From Rhodoferax sp. (GTDB taxonomy: Bacteria > Pseudomonadota > Gammaproteobacteria > Burkholderiales > Burkholderiaceae_C): a DNA stretch of 12,822 nt. Under the pieces are notes generated by a model. The model ran no database searches, was not told where the DNA came from, and saw only the letters and a program-made list of their open reading frames with translations. Made by a program: the position numbers and the translations under genes. Below are positions 6,932-12,822 of the stretch, piece by piece (the first letter of the stretch is position 1; every line of letters starts with the position of its first letter). The stretch lies in the NCBI GenBank assembly GCA_029946045.1, contig JAQSDS010000443.1, positions 1 through 12,822 on the forward strand. The letters run 5' to 3'.

Positions 6932-7033
6932 GTGGCCAAGGGTGACCCGCTGTTGTCGATGGAAACCATGATCAGCGCTGAGCGGGGTTACGCGGCCGAG
7001 GTCAACCTGGAACCCAGCATCCAGGCCGCGTGA
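6932..7033 (+). pseudogene. Relic of a biotinyl (carboxylase) domain C-terminus
   Basis: A 33-codon open stretch after a stop at 6929-6931 reads VAKGDPLLSMETMISAERGY then AAEVNLEPSIQAA. It resembles the end of the biotin carrier domain of pyruvate carboxylase and related carboxylases, where V.KGDPLLSMEAMKMET..AERDG..AEV is usual. The AMKM tetrapeptide that carries biotin is lost (SMEAMKMET has become SMETM), and the normal tail is cut short by TGA. No ribosome site or start is evident and no carboxylase gene adjoins, so this is debris rather than a gene. The match is short but rich in family-specific residues. A chance similarity is possible. Confidence 0.5.
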
Positions 7034-7051
7034 AATGTGCAATGGCAGTGG

Positions 7052-7687
7052 CTATGCTGATTCAGGCTTGCGCCACACACTCGCCAGCCAGGGCTGTTGT
7101 TCCCGCGGCAGGCCCGCAGGCCGGTAGTAATGCGTCAATTCGACGAACCCAGCTTGTGTCACTTCATTGCGCCAGGTCGGCCAATCGTAAAAGGCCGCAT
7201 ATCGGTCACCGTTCCAGCCTTCCTGTCCATCGCCGTGCGGGTTCGAGCAAAACAGCACGCCGCCGGGTTTTAATGCCGCTTGCAGCGCCTGCAGCACGCG
7301 CTGGAGCGCCGGGCTGGGGATGTGGAAGAGCACAGCGTTGGCAAACACGCCATCAAATCGGGCGCCAGGCAAGTCCAGATCGAGAAAGCTTTGTTCGAGC
7401 ACCTGGCAGCCACTGTGCGCCCGCGCCAGTGCGGCCAGTTGCGCTGACCCCTCAAGGCCAGTCACGCTGTGACCAAGCGCCTTGAAACTCATCAGGTCGC
7501 GTCCGGGGCCACAGCCGAAGTCGAGCAGTTCAAGCGGGGGGGTTGCCTTGATGTGCTTCAGCAACGCGTCGATGTTCTGGCTGACGTCGTGATCCCGGGT
7601 GCCCTCCCAGAATTGCTGCGCGTTCTGGTCGTAGTACGCCAAAGTCCGTTCGGCAATGCGCTGCAGATCGTCGGGTGTTTTTTGCAT
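7052..7687 (-). CDS. Class I SAM-dependent methyltransferase
   Basis: A 211-residue methyltransferase of the Rossmann type. Motif I is LLDFGCGPGRD (54-64), followed by GHSVTGLEGS with the ribose-binding acid E79, then LDLDLPGARFDGVFANAVLFH (102-122, motifs II-III) and LKPGGVLFCS (motif post-III). The N-terminus RTLAYYDQNAQQFWEGTRDHD is usual for the Methyltransf_11/25 subset acting on small molecules or lipids. The substrate cannot be told. The ATG at 7687 has GGGATGG just ahead, and the 53-codon BLUF-like gene ends 14 bases upstream on the same strand, so the two are probably cotranscribed. Confidence 0.88.
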   Translation of the reverse strand: MQKTPDDLQRIAERTLAYYDQNAQQFWEGTRDHDVSQNIDALLKHIKATPPLELLDFGCGPGRDLMSFKALGHSVTGLEGSAQLAALARAHSGCQVLEQSFLDLDLPGARFDGVFANAVLFHIPSPALQRVLQALQAALKPGGVLFCSNPHGDGQEGWNGDRYAAFYDWPTWRNEVTQAGFVELTHYYRPAGLPREQQPWLASVWRKPESA

Positions 7688-7701
7688 GGCCCATCCCGGC
7701 C

Positions 7702-7863
7702 TTATGACTCCGGGCTCTCGATCACGGTGCCTGACTCAAGCAGCTCATCAACGGCGATGTGATTTGCCTTGTTCCAGACTTGCGCTTTCCTCAAAATTGA
7801 GTTGGTCACATCGCTGGTCTGCGGGCCCACAGCGGTGCTGACGTAAATCACACGAATAAGCAT
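7702..7863 (-). CDS. Truncated BLUF-domain mini-protein (53 aa)
   Basis: A 53-codon gene too short to be found by most gene callers. It opens MLIRVIYVSTAVGPQTSDVT then NSILRKAQVWNKANHI, the N-terminal third of a BLUF blue-light photoreceptor domain: strand 1 with the key tyrosine (Y7), then helix 1 and the NKAN turn that normally continues NGITG. After about residue 37 the similarity ends, and the tail VDELLESGTVIESPES is not BLUF-like. The flavin-binding glutamine and the rest of the roughly 95-residue domain are missing, so it cannot be a normal photoreceptor. The ribosome site is strong (AGGAG eight bases before ATG), and the stop lies 14 bases before the methyltransferase. It may be a decayed gene that still leads the methyltransferase transcript, or a mini-protein. 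Confidence 0.68.
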   Translation of the reverse strand: MLIRVIYVSTAVGPQTSDVTNSILRKAQVWNKANHIAVDELLESGTVIESPES

Positions 7864-7871
7864 TATTGCTG

Positions 7872-7876
7872 CTCCT
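7872..7876 (-). promoter_or_regulatory. Strong ribosome binding site of the BLUF mini-gene
   Basis: AGGAG on the minus strand, eight bases from the ATG at 7863. It supports real translation of this otherwise overlooked small frame. Confidence 0.6.
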
Positions 7877-8033
7877 TTGAGTTGGTTGCGGGATGATAGC
7901 CAATAGCGCCAGACGGCATGCCTCTTCGGTCAAAAGTAATTGCAGTTTTCAACGCTGCAAAGCAATCCCTGTAGAGACTGTTTGTAAAATCTGCCGCTGT
8001 TCAATTCGGTTTGGCGCCTGACGTGCGCCTGTT

Positions 8034-8276
8034 ATGGAAATAGCCACCCTTTTCGCCCTCATCCTGCACAACGGCATCGTCGGCGAAGCGGCACTGGCGC
8101 CACTCCTGCCGCCAGGGATCCTGTTCATGGGCTTGTACGATCCCAATGCGTCTTTCACAGCGACCGGTCTGGTCTCCATCGGCAAAGTGTTGGCAGCGTA
8201 CTTAGAGTTGTCGCTGATTGTTCTTGCTGCCCCGTTTTGTGCAGCCAGCGCTGACGACGAAAACGCACCACCGTGA
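8034..8276 (+). CDS. Small membrane protein upstream of exoD-like gene, unassigned
   Basis: An 80-residue protein with hydrophobic stretches at about 4-34 (interrupted by GEAALAPLLPPG) and 51-68, and an acidic tail ADDENAPP. No named family is recognised. Its stop overlaps the GTG of the next gene in the string GTGA, a layout that normally means coupled translation. This overlap is the best evidence that it is real, since no good ribosome site precedes the ATG at 8034; an in-frame stop at 8019-8021 rules out a longer form. Confidence 0.55.
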   Translation: MEIATLFALILHNGIVGEAALAPLLPPGILFMGLYDPNASFTATGLVSIGKVLAAYLELSLIVLAAPFCAASADDENAPP

Positions 8277-8887
8277 CACAAGATCCTAGCGGTCGTGCGT
8301 TATCGACCATTCTTTGGGAGCTCTCTGCGGAAACGCAGCGTAAACGCATCTCGATACATGATTTGCTGGTGGCACTTGGCGACCGTGCAACAGGCGCCTT
8401 GATTTTCATCTTTGCATTTCCCAATGTCTTGCCAACGTCGCCCGGCACATCAGCCATTTTGGGTACACCGCTGATCTTTCTTGCCGCCCAGCTGATGCTG
8501 GGCCGGGCACCCTGGCTACCGGCATTTGTGGCGAATCGTTCCATGTCGTCTTCAGACTTTTCCTCGCTGGTCAAACGCATCCTTCCCTGGCTGCAACGCG
8601 CTGAAAAACTGTTGCGACCCCGCTTCACCGGGCTGGCCCTGCCGCCGATGAAACATTTCATCGGTCTGCTGTCGCTGCTGCTGTCCCTCTTGTTGGTGCT
8701 GCCGATTCCACTGGGCAACGTCTTGCCGGCATTGGCCATCAGCCTGATGGCGCTCGGTGTGCTTGAGCGTGACGGCGTTTGGGTAATGTCTGGACTCGCG
8801 GTCTCCGTGGGCGCCGTGTTTGTGGTCTATGGTGTGGTTTTCGCATTGGTCAAGGCCGCCTTGTATTTCTTTACCCAGGTCTGGTAG
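8273..8887 (+). CDS. ExoD family membrane protein (copy 1)
   Basis: A 204-residue membrane protein of the ExoD family, named after a Rhizobium protein needed for exopolysaccharide production and alkali tolerance. Signatures: ISIHDLLVALGDRATGALIF (26-45), LPTSPGTSAILGTPLIFLAA (53-72), RAPWLPAFVANR (78-89), LPIPLGNVLPALAI (143-156) and LERDGVW (164-170). Four to five membrane segments are evident. It starts at GTG inside the stop of the 80-residue gene, and its own TAG shares its last base with the GTG of the 98-residue gene, so all three are translated as a unit. The biochemical role of ExoD is not settled, and no exopolysaccharide genes are present here. Confidence 0.88.
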   Translation: MTQDPSGRALSTILWELSAETQRKRISIHDLLVALGDRATGALIFIFAFPNVLPTSPGTSAILGTPLIFLAAQLMLGRAPWLPAFVANRSMSSSDFSSLVKRILPWLQRAEKLLRPRFTGLALPPMKHFIGLLSLLLSLLLVLPIPLGNVLPALAISLMALGVLERDGVWVMSGLAVSVGAVFVVYGVVFALVKAALYFFTQVW

Positions 8888-9183
8888 TGAACAAGTCTGC
8901 GACAGGCGGCTTTATGGGCGCTCGATGGCGGGGTCAAGCGCCTTTGAACACGCTGTTTTGGCGTGACATGCTCATCGTCGGCACCTTCATCAACCTGCTC
9001 GCGAGCTTCATCGCGCTGATGATTGCTGCCCAAGGCGGGGACCCGATCGTGGCAGCTCTTGTGCATTTTGGATGCTTGCCTTACAACGCTTTCCTGGTTT
9101 TTGCACTGTGGCAGACACCGCGTTGCGGCACCGCCATGAAATGGTTTTCGTTGGCTTGGTTGGTCGCTGTCACTGTGCTTTAA
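8887..9183 (+). CDS. Small membrane protein downstream of exoD-like gene, unassigned
   Basis: A 98-residue protein starting at GTG 8887, which overlaps the TAG of copy 1 of exoD by one base. Three hydrophobic segments are visible (about 26-46, 51-73 and 83-98), with LFWRDMLIVGTFINLLASF leading the first and CLPYNAFLVFALWQTPRC in the second. An ATG at 8914 is a possible later start but would lose the overlap. I do not recognise the family. Tight coupling to ExoD suggests a partner or accessory membrane protein. Confidence 0.7.
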   Translation: MNKSATGGFMGARWRGQAPLNTLFWRDMLIVGTFINLLASFIALMIAAQGGDPIVAALVHFGCLPYNAFLVFALWQTPRCGTAMKWFSLAWLVAVTVL

Positions 9184-9273
9184 GTCGGCGCGATGGCGCC
9201 CTGGCGTCAGTCACGAACGGCCTTTGACCGTGAAACCAACGCGCGGCGCATCTGGCACCGCCCTACTACCCTA

Positions 9274-9930
9274 CTACATCCCCAGCCAACTCCGCACCCC
9301 GGCCTGCAACTGCAAGCCCATGGCCCACGCCAAATGGCCAAATGCAGCCGTGTAAGCCATTGCCGCGGCACCCATCAGCAAAGCGGCCAGGCACGCCACG
9401 CCGTCACGGAACATCCATGCCAGGCAAAGAAGTACCAAACTCAAGCTTGGAATAATGTTGCCCAGCGGCAGCGGCAGAAGAATGATGGCGGCCATCACGG
9501 CAATCCATGCGGCCCACAACGGCATCCAACGCGAATGAAAAACGCCTGGCCAACGGGGGTGAAGGCAACGGTCCGCCCGGGCATAGAGGGTGGCAAGAAA
9601 ACGCAGCGCACGCTCGCCCCATGCCGGGCTGAGTGCGATGTTGCGCAGAGATTCCTCAAAAGGCAGCCTCGTCCGGCTTTCCCCACCGCAGGCCCAACGC
9701 CATGAAATGGCAAAGATCGCGAAGCTCAAAACGGTACCGACACCCGCCAAAGGAGTCACCGTGAGGATAGAGAGAACCAGCAGCACCACGACCAACGAGC
9801 CATCGCCGTGCAGTTCCAGCAGATCCTGCAAGGTCACAGCCTCAGGCGGGCCTCCTTGGCGGCGCCGGCGACGTCGCCAGACCAGCGCGCGCAGGAAGCA
9901 CAGGCCCAACGCCGGCCGTGCACCCGTCAT
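9274..9930 (-). CDS. ExoD family membrane protein (copy 2)
   Basis: A 218-residue ExoD-family protein, clearly divergent from copy 1. Shared core: VTLQDLLELHGDGSLVVVLL (32-51), TVTPLAGVGTVLSFAIFAIS (57-76), LLPLPLGNIIPSLSLVLL (151-168) and FRDGV (174-178), matching LVLPIPLGNVLPAL and ERDGV in copy 1. The N-terminus carries six consecutive arginines (19-24), usual for an N-in topology. It starts three bases after the stop of the 136-residue membrane protein and converges on the other ExoD unit with 90 bases between. The two copies are too different to be a recent local duplication. Confidence 0.85.
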   Translation of the reverse strand: MTGARPALGLCFLRALVWRRRRRRQGGPPEAVTLQDLLELHGDGSLVVVLLVLSILTVTPLAGVGTVLSFAIFAISWRWACGGESRTRLPFEESLRNIALSPAWGERALRFLATLYARADRCLHPRWPGVFHSRWMPLWAAWIAVMAAIILLPLPLGNIIPSLSLVLLCLAWMFRDGVACLAALLMGAAAMAYTAAFGHLAWAMGLQLQAGVRSWLGM

Positions 9931-9933
9931 GCT

Positions 9934-10344
9934 CTATCCGGCATACCGGGCTGGTGGTGCGCGACTTTGCAGACGGCCGATGAGGAACAAGCCAACGCCG
10001 ACAACGGCCATCAGCATTGCCATTCCGATGGCCCAGATGACCCACAACAAGGGCGCAACCCACTCGAGGAGCGGCACAACCCACGGCATGAATGCGGTGA
10101 GCGCTTCAATGGCCCACACCACGCTGGCACGCAGGGTCTCTGCCAACGCGGGGTCTAACCATAGTCCGATCCAGGCCGGCATGGGCCATTGGGTGAGCGC
10201 CTGCATGCCGCCCTGCAACTGCCCGCCCTGACCGGCTAGCCAGTCCGCCAATGCAGCCGACACCGCGATGAAGACGGTCCATAAAAGCGCGATCAGTGCA
10301 GTTCCTAAAGCGAATAAGATTTTCATGAGGAAATTATGATCCAT
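9934..10344 (-). CDS. Membrane protein coupled to exoD copy 2, unassigned
   Basis: A 136-residue protein from ATG 10344, opening MDHNFLMKILFALGTALIAL. A membrane segment at about 8-30 is followed by a Gly/Gln-rich linker, a Trp-rich middle (QWPMPAWIGLWLDPALAE, 52-69) and two hydrophobic stretches (about 87-102 and 103-123). AGGAA seven bases upstream supports this start over the longer form from 10419, whose extra residues are encoded by the AT-rich upstream region and look non-coding. An ATG at 10326 is a second option. It ends three bases before copy 2 of exoD, so the two form an operon. No named family recognised. Confidence 0.75.
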   Translation of the reverse strand: MDHNFLMKILFALGTALIALLWTVFIAVSAALADWLAGQGGQLQGGMQALTQWPMPAWIGLWLDPALAETLRASVVWAIEALTAFMPWVVPLLEWVAPLLWVIWAIGMAMLMAVVGVGLFLIGRLQSRAPPARYAG

Positions 10345-10351
10345 TACTGCG

Positions 10352-10356
10352 TTCCT
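10352..10356 (-). promoter_or_regulatory. Ribosome binding site choosing the 10344 start
   Basis: AGGAA on the minus strand, seven bases before ATG 10344. It shortens the frame that could open as far up as 10419. Confidence 0.5.
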
Positions 10357-10360
10357 GATT

Positions 10361-10387
10361 GTTCTAAAAAAGCAGCTTTTCCGGAAC
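10361..10387. promoter_or_regulatory. 27-bp imperfect dyad, operator-like
   Basis: GTTCTAAAAAAGC (10361-10373) and GCTTTTCCGGAAC (10375-10387) are inverted copies matching at 10 of 13 positions around a single central base. A one-base centre fits a protein-binding operator better than an RNA hairpin. It lies 17 bases upstream of the minus-strand membrane protein/exoD start, in the only AT-rich gap of this part. The regulator is unknown. Confidence 0.35.
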
Positions 10388-10516
10388 TTAAACATCGAAA
10401 AAACTGAACAAAAGACCAAGCATCTGAAGTGTATTCTGGCGCTTTACACCTGCGGCCCGTCATGCCGTCTGGTCCACAGACCTGTCTGGTAGCTGATCAC
10501 CCGGAGAACCCATACC

Positions 10517-10693
10517 ATGCCCAACACCCGAAACGTAAATGCCGTTCGTCTGGAGTTCGCACCAGGGTCGCTGGCCCAAACCAACTGGTCGGGGGCGGCC
10601 TTCACTGGCGATGACTTCTCTCTGCTGGCTGGCCCGATGAGAGCGCCGAACGGCGAGAACGCCGTCTTCGGTGACCTGCGGTGCCAGACTTGA
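10517..10693 (+). CDS. Short orphan frame (58 aa) before the lipid kinase
   Basis: A 58-codon frame from ATG 10517, with GGAG ten bases upstream. It reads MPNTRNVNAVRLEFAPGSLA then QTNWSGAAFTGDDFSLLAGP and ends FGDLRCQT, a soluble-looking sequence with balanced composition. The W-SGAAF-GDD-LAG wording faintly recalls the first blade of beta-propeller proteins such as DUF3616, so this may be a leftover N-terminus; that is a guess. It would overlap the upstream GTG start of the kinase by 13 bases. It could equally be a leader peptide or non-coding. Confidence 0.35.
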   Translation: MPNTRNVNAVRLEFAPGSLAQTNWSGAAFTGDDFSLLAGPMRAPNGENAVFGDLRCQT

Positions 10694-11748
10694 GTTCGTT
10701 CGCTCCAGACGGTCACCAGTGCGCCATGGCTGTCTGCCCCGAAATCGATCCCGAATCACCGCTGCAGTTTGTCATCAACGGTGCTGCGGGAAGCGGCGCT
10801 GCGGACACCAAGCGCGAGATCATTGAGGCCGCGCTGCGGGCGGCCGGACGCGTTGGGGAATTGCGGTTCAGCCGCCCCGCCGAGTTGGCGCTGGTGGCGC
10901 AGCAGGCTGCGACCCAGGCCGTTGCCACCCGCACAGCTGTGGTCGCTGTCGGCGGCGATGGCACCCTCAACACGGTGGCGCAGGCTGCGCACGCAGCGGG
11001 CTGTGCCATGGGGGTGGTGCCTCAGGGCACCTTCAACTATTTCGCCCGCACACATGGCATTCCGGCGGATCCGTCCGAGGCCGTGCGTCTGTTATCCGGC
11101 TGGACGCCGTTGCCGGTGCAAGTGGCTGCCGTCAACGACCGCGTATTCCTGGTCAACGCCAGTCTGGGCCTGTATCCCGAGCTGCTGGAAGACCGCGAGG
11201 CCTACAAGGCGCGCTTCGGGCGCAGCCGGTGGGTGGCGTTCTGGGCGGCCAGCATCACGCTGCTGCGCGCGCAACGGCAACTGCGCCTGCACATCGAACA
11301 GGGTGCAGTGGTTCGCGACGTGCGTGCGCTGACGCTCTTCGTGGGCAACAACCGGCTCCAGCTGGAGCAGTTGGGGGTGCGGCCGCAGTTGCGCGCCCAA
11401 AGCAGCCCGCCGCGCGCACCCGAGGAGGGACATATCACCGCGGTCATGCTGCGGCCGATCGGCGCGTGGTCGATGATCAGGTTGATGCTGCACGGCGCCA
11501 TGGGCACGCTCGGCGAGGCGCAGAGCGTGGAACACTTCGAGTTTGAGCATCTGGTGGTGAGGCCGACGCTCGCGCCCGGCCGTCGCGGGGTCAAGGTGGC
11601 TTTCGACGGTGAGGTGACACGGATGCGCGCACCGCTGGACTTCCGCGTGCTCTCCAAGCCGCTCTACCTGCTGATGCCGCATCCTCATGACACAGCAGCC
11701 GACGCAGCCATCGACGCAGTGGCCCTCAACAAAGGGAAAGGCAGATGA
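10681..11748 (+). CDS. Diacylglycerol kinase family lipid kinase
   Basis: A protein of up to 355 residues with the DAGK/LCB5 catalytic domain: VVAVGGDGTLNTVAQAAHAA (87-106) with the nucleotide-binding GGDGT at 91-95, then VVPQGTFNYFARTHGIP (112-128). A C-terminal beta-rich part follows (VNASLGLYPELLEDREAYKA from about 154). Such enzymes phosphorylate diacylglycerol, sphingoid bases or related lipids with ATP; the substrate is unknown. The start is uncertain: GTG 10681 overlaps the orphan frame, while ATG 10726 (340 residues) begins nearer the domain, and neither has a good ribosome site. It overlaps the phosphoesterase by ATGA, so the two act together. Base composition is more G+C-rich than the left half of the window. 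Confidence 0.85.
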   Translation: MPDLSSFAPDGHQCAMAVCPEIDPESPLQFVINGAAGSGAADTKREIIEAALRAAGRVGELRFSRPAELALVAQQAATQAVATRTAVVAVGGDGTLNTVAQAAHAAGCAMGVVPQGTFNYFARTHGIPADPSEAVRLLSGWTPLPVQVAAVNDRVFLVNASLGLYPELLEDREAYKARFGRSRWVAFWAASITLLRAQRQLRLHIEQGAVVRDVRALTLFVGNNRLQLEQLGVRPQLRAQSSPPRAPEEGHITAVMLRPIGAWSMIRLMLHGAMGTLGEAQSVEHFEFEHLVVRPTLAPGRRGVKVAFDGEVTRMRAPLDFRVLSKPLYLLMPHPHDTAADAAIDAVALNKGKGR

Positions 11749-12542
11749 GCGTCTTGCTGCAAATCTCGGACCCGCACTTCGGCACCGAACAGTGGCCGGT
11801 CATCGAAGCGCTGGTGGCGCTGGCCCAACAGCAGCAGCCTGATCTGCTCGTGTTCTCGGGGGATATCACGCAGCGTGCGCGGCCGGCGCAGTTTCGGGCG
11901 GCCCGTGCCTTCGTGGACCGCCTGGGTGTGCCAGTGCTGGCCGTTCCGGGCAACCACGACATACCGCTTTTCGACTTGTGGACGCGCCTGCGTCACCCCT
12001 ATTCCCGACACATGGCTGCCTTCGGGCCAGATCTCGAACCCGTGCATTCCTCGCCCCATCTGATGGTGGTGGGCGTCAACACCACCCGGGCCTGGCGCCA
12101 CAAGCACGGCGAGGTGTCCGGGGATCAAATCGACCGGGTGGCCCGGCTGCTGGAAGGCGCCGGGGCTGCGCAATTGCGCGTGGTGGTGGTGCACCAGCCC
12201 GTCGCGGTGACGCGCGCTGAAGATGTGCCGAACCGGCTGCGCGGACATGCCGCCGCACTGCATCGCTGGTCCGCCGCCGGCGCAGACCTGGTGATGGGCG
12301 GACACATTCACCTGCCCTATGTGATGCCGTTGGACGGCTTGGTGCGGCCACTGTGGGCGGTGCAGGCAGGCACGGCGGTATCCTCAAGGGTGCGCGCGGG
12401 TGTGCCGAATTCGGTGAATCTGCTGCGCTGGGGCGTGGATTCGTTACCCGGGTGCTGCCTCGTCGAGCAATGGGATTTCTCGACTCTCGATCAAAGCTTT
12501 CTGCGCGCCAGGGTCACCGAAATCCGACCCGCCAGGGCATGA
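11745..12542 (+). CDS. Calcineurin-like metallophosphoesterase
   Basis: A 265-residue phosphoesterase with all metal-binding motifs in order: D9 and H11 (SDPHFG), D40 (SGDIT), N70-H71 (PGNHD), H150 (VVVHQP), and H187 with H189 (GGHIH). This is the dimetal active site of the family that includes CpdA, the cAMP phosphodiesterase, and UDP-diacylglucosamine or phospholipid phosphohydrolases. The protein is complete and looks active. Its ATG lies within the end of the lipid kinase gene (ATGA overlap), so a phospholipid or lipid-phosphate substrate is a reasonable guess, though cyclic nucleotides remain possible. No signal peptide; probably cytosolic. The gene is strongly G+C-rich. Confidence 0.9.
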   Translation: MSVLLQISDPHFGTEQWPVIEALVALAQQQQPDLLVFSGDITQRARPAQFRAARAFVDRLGVPVLAVPGNHDIPLFDLWTRLRHPYSRHMAAFGPDLEPVHSSPHLMVVGVNTTRAWRHKHGEVSGDQIDRVARLLEGAGAAQLRVVVVHQPVAVTRAEDVPNRLRGHAAALHRWSAAGADLVMGGHIHLPYVMPLDGLVRPLWAVQAGTAVSSRVRAGVPNSVNLLRWGVDSLPGCCLVEQWDFSTLDQSFLRARVTEIRPARA

Positions 12543-12567
12543 CACGGCAGATGCTGTGCTGCCTGTC
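12541..12567. terminator. Hairpin between convergent genes
   Basis: GACA-c-GGCAG (12541-12550) pairs with CTGCC-TGTC (12559-12567) over 9 bp with one bulged C and an 8-base loop. It sits exactly in the 30-base gap between the converging phosphoesterase and kinase genes and could end transcripts from both sides. No T-run follows. Confidence 0.4.
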
Positions 12568-12572
12568 GTGGC

Positions 12573-12822
12573 TCAGTGCAAAGTGGCGGCGTTGTTTTGC
12601 ATGCGCAGCCTGCGCGCGGCGTCATCGGCCCGGGCGTCGTCAATTTCACGCAGCACCGCCTGCATGTCGACACTTGCTTGCGCACGCTCAAAACGACCAG
12701 TGAGCACCGACGCGTTGCTGAGCAAACCGGCCTGGTACAGGCTCCAGATCTCCGGGCCGTACTGGGTGGCCAGCAACTCGGGCGCAAACTGGCCAAAGAA
12801 GTCGCGCAGGTTGGCCACGTCG
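12573..12822 (-). CDS. RIO-like serine/threonine protein kinase, C-terminal part (runs off right edge)
   Basis: The last 82 codons of a gene entering from the right edge. NLRDFFGQFAPELLATQYGP then EIWSLYQAGLL and VLREIDDARADDA are typical of the tail of the RIO-like kinases of Pseudomonas and Burkholderiales (PA4780 type), where RD..N...FFG.FAPELL...YG.EIW.LYEAG..L is conserved. The kinase core (ATP lysine, catalytic Asp) is outside the window. The GTG at 12818 is internal, as the frame stays open to the edge. The assignment rests on memory of the family tail and is fairly but not fully sure. Confidence 0.68.
   Translation of the reverse strand, partial: DVANLRDFFGQFAPELLATQYGPEIWSLYQAGLLSNASVLTGRFERAQASVDMQAVLREIDDARADDAARRLRMQNNAATLH

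Noticed and set aside
9187..9200. GGCGC-gatg-GCGCC hairpin between the convergent exoD units
   Set aside because: Five-base stem and no T-run; expected by chance in G+C-rich DNA, so not called a terminator.
9261..9276. Tandem repeat CCCTACTA x2 at the end of exoD copy 2
   Set aside because: Only two 8-base copies, partly within the coding end; no sign of a functional repeat.

Overview
The window looks like chromosomal DNA of a betaproteobacterium, most likely Burkholderiales and close to Comamonadaceae (Rhodoferax/Polaromonas type). This rests on moderately high G+C, ATG/GTG starts with AGGAG-type ribosome sites, and the style of the proteins (class IV D-amino acid aminotransferase, Tim44-domain protein, DUF2062 protein, short HPF-like protein, RIO-like kinase). 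No RNA gene, insertion sequence, CRISPR array or phage gene was seen.

Left part, minus strand (1-4881): the 5' part of a D-amino acid aminotransferase gene runs off the left edge. Upstream of it lie a secreted/membrane Tim44-domain protein, a YrbG-type Ca2+/Na+ antiporter, a 65-residue membrane protein, a DUF2062 membrane protein, and a LysR-type regulator of the NhaR type. Between DUF2062 and nhaR is a stretch without an intact gene. It holds a broken remnant of a P-type cation-transporting ATPase, two separate family segments now fused out of frame.

Middle, plus strand (4982-6900): divergent from nhaR is a compact row of four small stress- or membrane-associated genes: HPF/RaiA-like, Bax inhibitor-1/YccA-like, TFIIB-type zinc-ribbon, and TerB-like. 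Then comes a short decayed biotinyl-domain relic (6932-7033). On the minus strand, a SAM-dependent methyltransferase is preceded by a 53-codon gene that begins as a BLUF photoreceptor domain but is cut off before the domain is complete.

Right-centre (8034-10344): two ExoD-family membrane proteins face each other. Each is tightly coupled to small unassigned membrane proteins (80 aa + ExoD + 98 aa on plus; 136 aa + ExoD on minus). A 27-bp imperfect dyad lies upstream of the minus-strand pair.

Right end (about 10430-12542): G+C rises visibly. A diacylglycerol-kinase-family lipid kinase and a calcineurin-like phosphoesterase overlap by ATGA, preceded by a 58-codon orphan frame. The C-terminal end of a RIO-like protein kinase gene enters from the right edge on the minus strand.

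Themes: ion homeostasis and membrane stress on the left, membrane/exopolysaccharide functions on the right, and three separate gene relics (P-type ATPase, biotinyl domain, BLUF) showing active gene decay. No clear new defence or mobile system was found. The convergent ExoD cluster with unassigned small partners and the BLUF mini-gene are the most interesting parts.
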